Source of the DNA: Pyronema omphalodes
Taxonomy: Eukaryota > Ascomycota > Pezizomycetes > Pezizales > Pyronemataceae
Direction: 5' to 3'
DNA length: 64,000 bases
Assembly: GCA_024516155.1 (NCBI GenBank)
Contig: JAJJXM010000011.1
Span: 467,501-531,500, forward strand
Part shown: positions 12,706 through 24,300 of the stretch, piece after piece
How positions within the stretch are numbered: the first letter of the stretch is position 1
Layout: each line of letters starts with the position of its first letter
The notes under the pieces: generated by a model
Seen by the model: only the letters and a program-made list of their open reading frames with translations
Told to the model about the DNA's origin: nothing
The model's database searches: none
Position numbers and translations under genes: made by a program

Positions 12706-14026
12706 ATGGGCGTCATGAATCTCTATCGACGAACTGTGGAACAGGATGTCCATAACTTTGGCCAAACTTTTACCTCCTTCGACCGCTGTAAGTAGTTGAG
12801 TACTACGCATTGTGAGCTGTGAAACTGACAAATACGCTCAGGCATGCAAAAGAGCGTGTGCAAGTTCGTCGAATCTCCTCGCTTCTCCGTGCGCAAACTA
12901 ACCGCGCCATAGAATCCCATTCATCATCGGCTGTGTAATAGCAGGAATCATCGTTTTCACCTTGCTATGGTGTTTAATTCGTTGTATAATGTGCGGATAC
13001 GCCTGCTGCTCATGCTGCTGCGGAGGTTGCGGAGGTCGTCGACACACCAAGGAGGTCCACAATACTACCTACGTGCTCCCTCCTCAACCCATTGTCGATC
13101 GCCCGCCGCCACCTGTAGCTGCTATGCGCCACGATACAATGCCCGTGCAACGTGACGAACCTAAGCAATACGCTTACTTTGAAAACCATAACGACGATGC
13201 GCTACCTCACATGCCGTCCGCGGACGGCATTGATGTCAAGCAGGAAATTAAGCCCGAAGTTCACGAGATGACAAACATGGCAGGAAGGACGCAAAGCCCG
13301 GTACCGGATATGGGTATGCATAACCCGCAGCCGAAGAGGCCGGCGAGAATTCCCAATATTGAAGAAGCAGTATCTTACTCTTATCCAGCAAACGGTGGTT
13401 ACGCAAATAATTATAACGTCGCTCCCCTGCCTTCTCGTCAACTCACCCCTCCCAACGGCCCGTATTCCCCGCCTCAGCAAGCTGCTGCTCCTGTAGGATA
13501 TGGTTACGATGGAAGAGTAGCTAGCCCATATGGACAGGACCATAGCCAGTACCCGCCTCCTCCTCAACAGGCTACAGCCCCAGGATATGCCCATGATGGC
13601 CGTGGTAGCCCCTACGGCCAGGATTCATACGCTCCTCCTCAACAGGCCGGAGCTCCTGGATACGCTCACGATGGCCGCAACAGCCCCTATGGCCAAGACC
13701 CCTATGCTGCACCTCAGCAGGGCCACCAGCAGCAGGGACCTCTCCACGACTTCCGTGCCCAATCCCCTGGATACCAGCAGTCAGCTTACCCTGCTCCCTC
13801 CCAGCAGCCTGATTACCACACTCAGCGGCCCGATTACTACGGACAGCAAGATTACAATGCTCCATACCCCCAAGAACCTACGTACCACCAGCAGGGACCT
13901 CAGAATGCGCAATACCCCGCTCAGGAGCCCGCCTACCCACAGGGAGACACAGCTCCGCAATCTCAATACCAGCCATACATTCCGCCTACTCAGCAGAGAA
14001 AGCCCGATCCCTGGACGAACGTGTAA
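12706..14026 (+). CDS. single-pass Pro/Gln/Tyr-rich (fibroin-like) protein
   Basis: Three exons: 12706-12787, 12842-12863 and 12913-14026 (405 aa). The second exon is only 22 nt. The second intron uses a GTTCGT donor and has an ACTAAC branch site. That model is the one that keeps the helix IPFIIGCVIAGIIVFTLLWC in frame right after CMQKSVCK. The helix is followed by a cysteine palisade (CCSCCCGGCGG). A long disordered tail rich in Pro, Gln, Tyr, Gly and Ala then has repeated units such as GYAHDGRGSPYGQD. This layout resembles fungal proteins often labelled fibroin-3 related. Function is unknown; a membrane or wall-associated role is inferred from the topology. Confidence 0.82.
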
Positions 14027-17000
14027 TCCAGCAACTATAAATACTGCATTTCAATTTTGTAGGAGTTAAAAAAATGTGCCGCTACCTGCTGCCTGGAGTT
14101 TGGGATGTTTTGTTATGTTGCTGCAACTGTCTACGATTTTTGCAGATTGTTCCTCGGACATATACATGGTCTTGGATCTGTTCGTAGTTTTGGTATACAT
14201 TCTTGTATGATATGATTTTTCTTTCTGTTTTTGTTTTGTAAACTTTTGGAACCGTCTAGTTTGGCGCATCTTTTCTGGTGCGGTATGTTTCTTTTTCCCA
14301 CAGTTTTTGCAATTTTGTGCCGCATGCTAGGATTCGATATTCGTTGGATGCTGGAGAATAGGATTGTTGATCTGTTTTTTTTTATGATGGTTACGAAAAA
14401 GGCTTATGTAAGAGGATACCTTTATTTTTGTTATATTTTTTGACATGATGGTTTGGTGTGTGGTTTTTATGAATGAAAAATAATCGTTAAATCAGTGATT
14501 TTCAGTGACCGACTCTCTCCAATATCAAGCAGAGGGAAATGGTTCAAAAAATGGTTCGGAGCACGAAAAATAAGCCGGGCATATTGATAAAGCTTACTAC
14601 CCATTCATTCTCAATAGAGCAACTCTAGGATTCTACGTGTTGTTTTATTTCTATTTACTGTTCTCATCTTGCTCCATCTTCCTCTCTATACCTCTCTTCC
14701 GATTGTAATCTCTTTTTACAACTCATGGGCTCAGTGTGCCATGGCTGACAGAGTCTGGGGCTAGTCGTTGTATCAATAAGCCTTCTCTTTACATTCTACC
14801 TTCTCTCCCTCTCCCTCTTCCTCTTCCTGATATATTCCTCAATACCGGTTTCTTCGTCGTTATTAAAACCCAGTCCATACACGTTTTCAAGCCGGACACT
14901 CGCAATAACTAGCGTCAGAAATTTTTGGAAATGGAGAATATTCATCCATACCGTCCGCCGCACTGAAAGGAATACAGGTCCGGTCGCTGTTATATCGCAA
15001 CTATCATTACTAGCATCGAGAAAAAGTTAACCCCCCCCCCCCCCCCTAGCAGAAGATGCAGAAGAAGTGATCTAGTATTCCTGCAAACCAACCGACAAAA
15101 GTATCCAATTTCGGCATGATACAAAGAGCTAGTTCTATAATAGTAGCCTTCATCATACATCTCAAATCATGAATGGTGCTAAATGCTTATTCTATCACAT
15201 CTCCCGGTATTGAAGACCCCGGAACCGAGAAGCTGTAGATACTGGACATCGATATATGAGTATTTGTTTTTTGAACTCGGGTCCACAACATGCGGCTATG
15301 CCTCCATGATGAAGAGCTGCTACCGGAGGAGATTACGGTTTTTTTTTTCAACCCCCAGTACTGGTGGATTGATTTGTAGTTTCTATGAGTTATAGTATAG
15401 TGAGTTGGAAATTGGGGATTATGTATAACTTGTGGGGAATTTGTGGTGTGGATGAGGAAGTATGCAATGTTTAACAGTTTCATGTTTTCATCACACTAGA
15501 GCGCTTTGGAGCGCATCGAGTGCCGGTGGAATAGTGGCTAAGGTCTTGGTTCTATGTAACCAGATATATCTCTTTTCCGAGTAGCATTGATTGAGGGTGG
15601 TGATATCCCTGTTACTGTTTAAATCTACAGCAGCGGCAGAGGAACTAGTAGTTCACGATGTCATTGCACTAAAGAAATGGAAATTGGCTTTATAGCTTCA
15701 TATTCCGTCCCTATGGAATTTGATAGTTGCTGGAGAGTAGTCTTTGTTAAATTTCAGTCATCTTGAGATCCCCTGCTCAAAAATCATGCCTGAGATGTTT
15801 ACAAGCATATGTCTGGAAACCTTTCGCACTGGCTCCTGGAAGATAATTCATCATAGTTGATCATATGAGTTTATGGATAATAGTAAGTCAAACGAAGCAA
15901 TGAGCATCTTACAAGAGCCGGCTCGAACCAGTTCCATTTGGCTTTAAGGTATCTTGCTTCCATACCTCTTACAAAACCTCATCACGTTATGAGATGTTTT
16001 AAACTCCGGTGAATTTACAGGGGTGTAGTGATTCAAAATTACTGTTGGTGGTCTGGTAAGATGGTTTTCATTCATGCTGTTAACCCTTTTTTATTCTATG
16101 CCCTGGCTTGTTGTCTGTGATTGAGATTTATGGTTTTATTATGATATATTATGTTCAATGAGGGGAGTTTGAACAAAAAACAATATTTATTTTCTCACTG
16201 GGTTTGTTTCAAGCTTACTTATTGTGTTGTACTGCTTTATCTTTACAGAAGTCTGTCATTGAATTATAAAGCAACGGTAATTCGGTAAAAGGGTTTGTGA
16301 CATGTCTGTACTAAAAAGAAAACACAAGTATAGTTGCCACAATTTGATAGAGATAGCGGTTGCCTTTACTGATATGTGGATACGAATCTAAGTGTTATTA
16401 GGACATTGTGATGCCCCCGTAGGCCATTTTAGGGAGCGATCGGGGTGTAACAAGGCTAAAAACCACGTATTTCTTATTCCTGAAGTAGTCTAGCCGAAGA
16501 CTGACTGCATCTCTTGTGATTACTAGTATTGGTTGTCTTTACAACAAACAGAATAAAAGTAAATGAAAGAAGGGAAAAGAAATAGTAAGCTCACGACGTG
16601 GATCGAAGTCAGTTCACCAAAACGTGACTACCCGCTATACCAAAGCGGTCAAGTCTCCCGAAGGCATGGCTGCCATTGGCTTGAGCCTGAGTGATACGCT
16701 AACGGTAGCCCTAACCCTTAGCCTATTACGTTGTTTGTCTTTTTGTCTTAACCAACGCGCAACTACGTCATCATCGATGGGAGCCTGACCAGCTTCCTTG
16801 CTGCTGCGACATGACATCGTCAATCACCCAGCCATGCGCAAATCTTTCCTACGATGGAACTGTAAGCGAGACATGAAAAGTCTCAATATAAACCCATCGA
16901 TCTCCCGATGCAAAATAAAAAAAAATCCTCGTACATATTCAATCCTTCCCGCAACCTTCAAAGCTATCGATCGAACTATAGCATCCCAAAAAAACGGTCG

Positions 17001-17164
17001 ATCGAGTTAATCAAAATTATCACACTATCGCTGCGTACCTGCATCTTTAAAACCATCGAAAAAAAATATTTATAACCTTGCTATCGACATACCTAAAGAT
17101 CTTCTACGAGCTTCGACCAACCCCTTGGTCATATACATCGGTTAACAGTATAAACAACATCAAC
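14027..17164. other. intergenic, no clear gene
   Basis: About 3.1 kb, AT-rich. Contains a C16 run (15031-15046) and a tRNA-like A/B-box signature on the minus strand near 16590-16650. I see no protein-coding gene. Confidence 0.45.
15031..15046. repeat. poly-C tract (C16)
   Basis: Uninterrupted run of 16 C in the intergenic region after the fibroin-like gene. Confidence 0.95.
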
Positions 17165-17590
17165 ATGTGTCTCATCACCACCCGCACTACCACCGAAGAC
17201 GTAATCCCTCCCCGCCGAGTCTACCGTGACAAAGCCACCGGTGCCTACTTCAGCGAATCCTCCCGCTCCGTCCCTCGTCGCAGCAAATCAAACGCAGGTT
17301 CTGTTCGGTCCGGCTATGCAGGCTCTGTACGATCTCATTCCGGATCCACCCGCGACGCAAGAGAGGTTAGAGAAGTTAGAGAAGTTCGTCATGTCTACCC
17401 TGCTGCAATTACGGTTCCAAGCCCGAGAGGAAGCTTTAGTAGAGGCTCGGATTATGGGGGACATAGTCCAAGAGGGAGTTATGTTAGCTATGGGGGTAAT
17501 TCAGCAAGAGGAAGCTATGTTAGGGAGATTGAACAGCCGGTTATTGTGGTGCAGGGAAAGCCGAGGAGCGTTAGGGGTGGTTACTATTAG
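17165..17590 (+). CDS. small Arg/Ser/Gly-rich protein of unknown function
   Basis: Single exon, 141 aa, starting MCLITTRTTTEDVIPPRRVY. The first 25 residues look ordered. The rest is low complexity, with SGYAGSVRSHSGS, a VREVREVR stretch and PRGS(F/Y) repeats that end in SVRGGYY. An upstream in-frame TTG codon at 17078 is not needed as a start, because the ATG at 17165 follows a CAAC context. No known domain is recognised. Arg/Gly/Ser-rich tails of this kind occur in RNA-binding or cytoplasmic adaptor proteins, but that is speculation. A second frame at 17226-17597 is also open across it. Confidence 0.65.
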   Translation: MCLITTRTTTEDVIPPRRVYRDKATGAYFSESSRSVPRRSKSNAGSVRSGYAGSVRSHSGSTRDAREVREVREVRHVYPAAITVPSPRGSFSRGSDYGGHSPRGSYVSYGGNSARGSYVREIEQPVIVVQGKPRSVRGGYY

Positions 17591-17688
17591 AGGATGATGA
17601 CTGATGTTGATTTTCTTGTTTCATGTGTCTCTTCTTTTCTTCTGGATTGGCGTTTTTGGTTTCTCTTTTTTTTGGCGAGAGATTGGGG

Positions 17689-18205
17689 TTAATGAAGTAT
17701 CAAAGCCCGTATAGATGCAATGTGAATAGTAATATGGGCTGAGATAAGGAAAGCTTTATGCAATACCCTCTGTGATAAGATTGAACCATCTACAGTGATT
17801 TGTACTTTGAGGTGCTTGACGTGGATCGCATGAAAAGCACGTGATAAAATATCATCAAAAGAATAACAATCAGCCATTTCTAACTCCCATATCCACCGAG
17901 CATTATGGATGGCTAAGAATAAATGATCTCCTTGCCCAGGCGCACTTTTCCGGACGGCTAAAATCAAATAAGGGCATAGTACTCTGGTTTTTAATAAACA
18001 CTTACACGGCCGTCTTATTTTGACTTTGCCTCTGCCAGGGCGAAACCCTAACGCTCGTATCTAGCGCGGTATCCTGTTCTGCTTCACCGGTAAAAGGAAT
18101 ACTTTCGCGAAACTCTTCAGTCCGTGAACCTTCATAAACCGCAAATGTCATATAATTCATAAAATCAAGTCTGTGGGTCAGGATATGTGCTTTAGGGGGG
18201 TTCAT
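17689..18205 (-). CDS. possible two-exon hypothetical protein
   Basis: Exons 18205-18006 and 17944-17689 would join through a GTAAGT donor and a 61-nt intron to give 151 aa. The protein starts MNPPKAHILTHRLDFMNYMT and later has WIWELEMADCYSFDDILSRA. Composition looks protein-like and the phase closes, but I recognise no family. The acceptor is a poor AAAAG site, and other AGs nearby would break the frame. It could be a chance frame. Confidence 0.3.
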
Positions 18206-18599
18206 GATGTCACGGATAGGTTAAAAGCGCCTCGGAGGAGGAAATTAAAGCTTGAATGAGGGGAAAAATTTAAAAACACATAAAATCTTTGTATTTGGTT
18301 GGCGACGTAACCTATTCTCCATTGAATCCGTCTACAGTTCAGATTCCTCCGTTAGGAGTAAAACAATATCCTATCAAGCTAAGCCCTCCCTTGCCGCTCT
18401 TCGAGATGTAGCCTAAACCTCTGTGATCGGCCACCACTCGGTTTTCAGGACCTCGTTCACCTCTTATCAGTTTACCGAGTCCACTGGCTGAGGAACATTT
18501 TCAACCATAACACATTAGTGAAGACTGGAACGTGTTGATACCTTATTCCTTTCGTTTGGAACGAAGCTGCGGAGAGTTACACCTAGAACATGCACACGA

Positions 18600-18945
18600 C
18601 AAAAAGAATTTCTTACTCTTTCTCGTTTGTATGGGGTTGCAATTAAGGCCGTGTTTCCTGCAACAATCATGATTTTTACTTGGCCTTGAATCGTATGACA
18701 TATCGCTCGGGCCCAGAAGTCGTTTCAGTGAACTGGCTTCTCATCAGCAAAATACATGCCATGTAGATCTTCAGACCCTCAATCGTGCACTATGTTCCTA
18801 ATGTCAATTGCTGCTTGATCAGTTTTGACTTTGGAAACACCATCTTGTGCTCATTGCCGCAGCTGGTCCAATCTTTACTTGAATGCTGCAATTTCCATCC
18901 CAAATTCACGGAATCGATACTGTCCTGTACTGTTAAGCCAAGATT
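18600..18945 (-). pseudogene. possible decayed coding relic
   Basis: One minus-strand frame reads as plausible protein (for example REFGMEIAAFK, VSKVKTDQAAIDIRNIVHD and VKIMIVAGNTALIATPYKR). It is interrupted by several TGA/TAA codons of the kind made from CGA or CAA by C-to-T change. No family is recognised. It may be a mutated duplicate or transposon gene, or chance. Confidence 0.25.
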
Positions 18946-19467
18946 AACTAAATCAAGATTGAAAGAGCCAGAAATGACTTGATTTGGCGGAGATCGTCCT
19001 TTTGGGCAACATAAGTAGAAGCTTTATTCCAGATTTATGTAGTCCTGACTTAAGCCCTCAACCTCGCACTGACAACCTCTACGCTATTAGGGTCTCAGGG
19101 CGGTATGTCTCAGCTTCATCAATACAAAATACGACGACTGCCAAATATCTCCTTCAATTCCCCCTAACAGATAAGAGGTCAATTAAGAGGTCCTAGAGCC
19201 TTTATCAAGAGGAAAGAAGTTCATTTACACAATTATGGGTTGGTTGTCGGATTGTAAACGCGATTATAATGACAGAAAGAGAAAAAGTGATACGTAGCTG
19301 AACAAAGAGGACAACGCCATTATTTTGCTTGAGCTTCTGGCTGTTGTGAGATACCGAGGGAGTTTTGAACTACTGTTGCAGACTTTGAGGAGTATGGGTG
19401 ATAATACAGCGTCTGGTTATTTTTATTTTTATTTTCATTTTTCTTTAATTGTTCCGTTTTACTTTTA

Positions 19468-19470
19468 TAC

Positions 19471-19506
<36 letters not shown>
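19468..19506. repeat. TACA/TA microsatellite
   Basis: Alternating TACA units running into about 15 TA dinucleotides. Confidence 0.85.
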
Positions 19507-19507
<1 letters not shown>

Positions 19508-20538
19508 CACTAGACCTGCTCTACTGTCATACCTCACTCTATTCAAGCGCGAAAAATCATTGCAGCAACCTTGAATAACAAATGTATCATGTTCGCCACA
19601 TGATATTGAGCCTGCTCTCACGCTGCAACGCTGCCACAACCGTCCAATGTTTAAACTTTAATACTCGTTCACAGGTTATAATGTATTGTACTTTAGTCTG
19701 TTTTTCCAGTGATTGACAATAAAATTTTAGGCAACCATAGCCTACTCAGTTTTTGAATAATTCCACAGAAGAAAAAGCTCAGGTTCAAAATTGATAATCG
19801 GGACAAATTTGTCAATGCCTTTTGACATAGTTCAATTTTTCTTATATGTCTCTGTTTATTACTAAGATTTTCGGTTTGTTTGTTTTACTCTTCTTTTCTT
19901 TTTCACTGTGGACGTCACTTCGGCAATCCCTTTATTTCATTACTTCGTCCGGAGGTTTACCCCTCGGGCCAACAACCTTTATGATGTTTTGTCTTAACTA
20001 GCTACCCCAGATTCCGACCAAGACAAATAAATCAAAAATTGTGTTAGAATACATATTTTGATGGTGGGGGCGGTAAGAAAGCTGTTGAACTATCGCTATT
20101 TTTTTTGGATACGTTAAAACAACTGTACATACAATGCTCTTTGTAATGTTCTTAACACAAGTACTACACACCCTATGCATCATAGGTAGCTTTCAAGTAC
20201 AAATACAATTACGGATATTATGCAGGATACCTCCCGGAAAATGCGAAATTTGCCAGATACCCCCGTCTATTCAATATGCCCCTCGCTTAGGTAAAGAACA
20301 CCCGCCTACAGCACCGGGCGCCAGATTTTTCACGCTGGACGTATAATCAAAATTGGCCTTCTGGAGAACAATACTACGCTAAAAAAAAATTAAATTCAAA
20401 AAAGATTTGAAGAGTAATTAAGTGTTAAAAACCCTGTATTTTGTATGGGCGGCAGAAAATTTGTCGACGGTCTTGGCACTCCAAAATACGCCAAGACACG
20501 ATAATGTCAGCCCAAAAACATGTTTGATTGGCTACAAG

Positions 20539-20604
20539 AATGACTAAACTGGTGGCGTTGAATGACTAAGCTAATGGCGCCGGGTAACTAAGCTAGTGGT
20601 ACCA
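20539..20604. repeat. 22-bp imperfect tandem repeat, three copies
   Basis: Three successive 22-base units of the form (A/G)(A/G)TRACTAARCTRRTGG, diverged at several positions. Confidence 0.6.
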
Positions 20605-20989
20605 AACAATATTCTCTCCACCCTCCTCCGATGCGCGTGGTTGTGGACATTCGGGCACGCGAGAAAAACTTCCAGTCATGATCGATCACTCAATGGCATT
20701 TTAATCCCTGTCGCCACCCCCTCCCCCCTGTCATGGGGACCAAGAAGTGTCGATTTTCGTCGGTTTCCGCACATTCTTGGTGTCACCCACAATATCCCAA
20801 TTTTAAAATGGTAGAAACTGATGGAAGCGTTACACCTTGCTCGGTTATTAATCAATGCGACCAGTCAAAAACTGACCTGATTTATCATTGCATTGGAATG
20901 ATGCTTTCGTTTCAAGTGACCCTCTTCCCCACTGAACCCCGGCAATTGTGTAGATCTTGTAGTTGGATTGTTGGATACAGATATTGGAT

Positions 20990-21037
20990 ACTCGTGCCTA
21001 AAGATGGTGGCTAGCGCCACCAGGTTTAGGCACGAGT
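20990..21037. repeat. 48-nt near-perfect inverted repeat
   Basis: Arms begin ACTCGTGCCTAAA and end with its exact complement TTTAGGCACGAGT. Inside, after two mismatched positions, TGGTGGC pairs with GCCACCA around a four-base TAGC loop. It could form a strong hairpin or be the terminal remnant of a small element. It lies about 290 bp upstream of the NACHT-ankyrin pseudogene start. Confidence 0.8.
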
Positions 21038-21330
21038 AAGTATGTATGTCATTAGAAATAACTTGGATTGAAATTAGACTAGACAGATAATAGATCAAAT
21101 TTACAATTATTTGCAGATTTAGATTTTAGATTTAGATTCAACATTTACACATGCACAATGAGCGTTCTTCAGCAATGCGGGGTCATAGGGCTTCTCGTAC
21201 AACAACACAACATCAGCGAGAATCTTGACCTACAGTTCAACGTTATCTATCTCTACATCATCGTCACATCGTTCAACGACAGACTGCGCGTTTCCGAATC
21301 CACTGCCGCTATTTGGCAACGATATAAGCT

Positions 21331-24300
21331 ATGGATGCCTTTACTATCTCCACTGGAGTCGCGGGCTTCCTCAGCCTTGCTTTGGAGATATCGAAAATCC
21401 TAAAGTCTTATGTCGACGGTGTCAAGTCCGCCCCGGAGGAAGCGCACACTCTTTTGACAAACGTTACAGCGCTATGTCATGTCCTGGAACAGCTCGTACG
21501 ATTTCTTCGGAAAGACAACAAGGGGAACTTTGCGAACACCTCAGCCATGGTCGCCGCTATCGAGGCCTGCAAAGATCAGATAACGCAGCTGTACAAGAAG
21601 ATCGAAAACATTGAAGTTAGCTCCGATAAAAGCAAGATTACGCAGGTCATGGAACGGTTGAAATGGCCGCTTCGCAAGGAAGATTACGACAACACTATCT
21701 CAACGGTCCAGCGCTTCACGCAGACGTTTCAGTTTTCTTTGACTATCTCAAACTGGTAAGATGACTCTGTCCGATTTCCAAGCCAGTCGGCGAAATATAA
21801 GCACTGCTGGCAGATTGAGCTGGTACCCTTCTACTACTTTCACGCGCCCATCCTCCACTTTCCTGAATCGCTCCATCGATGGGAACTCTATCACCTAACT
21901 CGTTCATAGTGAACTACTTGCAAAGACATCTGAAGAGGTTTTAGCCGAGCTCAAAGCGAGAGAAGGTCAAATGAAGCAGACCCTTGAGAGCTTCGGATCA
22001 ATGCAATTTCCGGGAATGGAATCGCTGTTAACGGAATCAAAGAAGCAGTTGGACTTCCTCGGTGATGTGATCAAAACTCTTGAGCTTGGACAGGAAACAC
22101 AGCAGAAGATTTTGGTTGTTACGCAGGATACAAATAGCATAGTGAATGGTTGTTTCCCGAAACGATTCCGCCACGCTGATTAATTCAAGCTGATCGAAAG
22201 CGTAGACCAAGAAATGGAGTCCTTACTTCGGTGGATTTCACCCTTGGAAGCCCACACAAGGCATCAGGACATACGATCCAAACGCCTGAAAAATATCGGG
22301 GATTGGTTCTTGGAAAGCGAAATATTCCGAAACTGGCGAGATAAATCTCATGAAGTTAACATCTTTGGGTGCTACGGAATCCCCGGTGCAGGCAAAACCT
22401 TCATTAGGTACGTCAACGCAAGAGAAATCACATTCCATGCATTCAGCAGTTGCTAAAAGGCTTGCGGAACAATAGCTCCCTTGTGATAGACCATCTCTTT
22501 AGCTTTACTGGCGATAAAGCATTTGTTGCCTACATATACTGCGACTACCAGGACCGGGAGGAGCAAACTGCTGTCAATATGATTGGCGGACTCCTCAAGC
22601 AAGCAATCACCGCATCACAGACAGCATCTCCGGACGCTATTGAGCCTTTGCTCAAGAAAAAGAAGAGCTGACAGGCGATTGAAATACAGGATGCCGTCAG
22701 CGCTTTATTTGGACTCGTCCGTGGCTTTGATAAAACCTACATCTGCATCGATGCACTTGACGAATGCAACGAGACGGATAGAAGACAACTCATTCAGTAT
22801 CTGGCAGAACTATCATCTGTCTCCAATCAGAAGGATACGGTACAAGTCCGGTTGTTCTTCACTGGCAGGCCTTCTATGGAAAAATATGTCCAATCACACA
22901 CTTCCATCGAACCGTAAATCCCTTTGATGGTGAAGCTTCAGGCAAGCACCGAGGATATTGCGGCATACATCGCTCATAGGATCAGTGAGGACAAAATGTT
23001 AGGAATGGACGATGATTTCAAGGAACACATTATCAAGGAGATTGTGTCTGCATCTCAAAACATGTTCGTAATCTGTTTTGGCTGTCGTGTATTTACAAAT
23101 CCGCGAGCTGATATGATGACAGGTTCTTGTTGCCCGCACTGCAAATCGAAGCTGTTCTTGATGAACCGACGATCCGAAAGCGGCGTAAAGCACTTCAGAA
23201 CATGCCCAGGGAACTCTATGATGTTTTCGGGCTTACTATGGACAGAATCAGAGCCCAGAAGCAATCCACGTCGACTGTGGCCATGAACGTTTTGCAATGG
23301 ATATTCCTTGCTGCAAGACCGTTGTCGCTCGAAGAGCTACGGCACGCTCTTGCGATCGAGCCAGGTGATACCGAACTTCATGGGGATAACTTTGTCGAAG
23401 CACAGTTTATACTTGACAGCTGTCTCGGACTAGTAATAGTTGATGAGTCCACTTCAACTGTTCGCCTCGTTCACAAGGCTCTTCAGGATTACTTTCAAGA
23501 GATGTACGACGAAGGCAGTTTGTTTCAGGAAGGCCATATGGAGATCGCCTCGATATGCATGACATATATGGCTTTCGATCACTTCAATCACGAAGTTTGT
23601 ACCCTGAAAGACAAGATTTTTGATCGATACCCGCTACTTGGATACGCCGCCGTCAGATGGGATTATCATTTGCGGAGTTCGAAAACGCGAAATATCGCGG
23701 TCGAAGATATGGCATTCACTCTTGTTATGGAAAAATACACATCACAGCTGGCTTCTAAAATATTTTTGACATCCCGTTTGGAATACAGCGATTATTTCTT
23801 CAAAATGCCAGAAATTCAGCTTAGGAATTATACAAAACAATTGCGGTACACAGAATCGACTACAGCAGCCTTCCCTATTCACTTTGCCGCTACTACTGGG
23901 TCTCCAGACCTCTTTCGCCGAGTCATTGATTCAGTTAAAGTCGACATAAATGAAAAAGATGCTTGGGGAAACCACCTCTTAACACTTACTGCTTCTATGG
24001 GCCATCGGTCACTTGTTGAAATTATCTTGGATACTCGATATAACGCCGATGTGAATGCCAAGACTAGGGATGGTTCAACGGCGCTGCTTATGGCAGCTCA
24101 AGAAGGCCATACAGAGATAGTCAAGATTCTCTTGGAGAAGGATGATGTTGATGAGAATAATATCGATAACTATAGATTCACGCCATTGTCAGCCGCCGTT
24201 CAAGGAGGTCATACAGAGATAGTCAAGATGCTCTTGGAGAAGGAGGATGTTGATGTGAATAAGACCAATTTTGAAATCACGCCATTGTTATTGGCCGCAG

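Larger units (their letters stand above)
18206..21157. other. gene-poor region with decayed sequence and small repeats
   Basis: About 3 kb with no intact gene. Contains a possibly decayed minus-strand coding relic (about 18600-18945), a TA microsatellite (about 19468-19506), a 22-bp triplet repeat (20539-20604) and a 48-nt near-perfect inverted repeat (20990-21037). The direct duplication shared with 44.8 kb begins near 21150. Confidence 0.45.

Noticed and set aside
22674..22927. Possibility that intron retention or a longer intron hides both stops in receptor copy 1
   Set aside because: The stops lie in sequence coding for conserved NACHT residues including the Walker B region, and no GT-AG pair removes them while keeping the domain.
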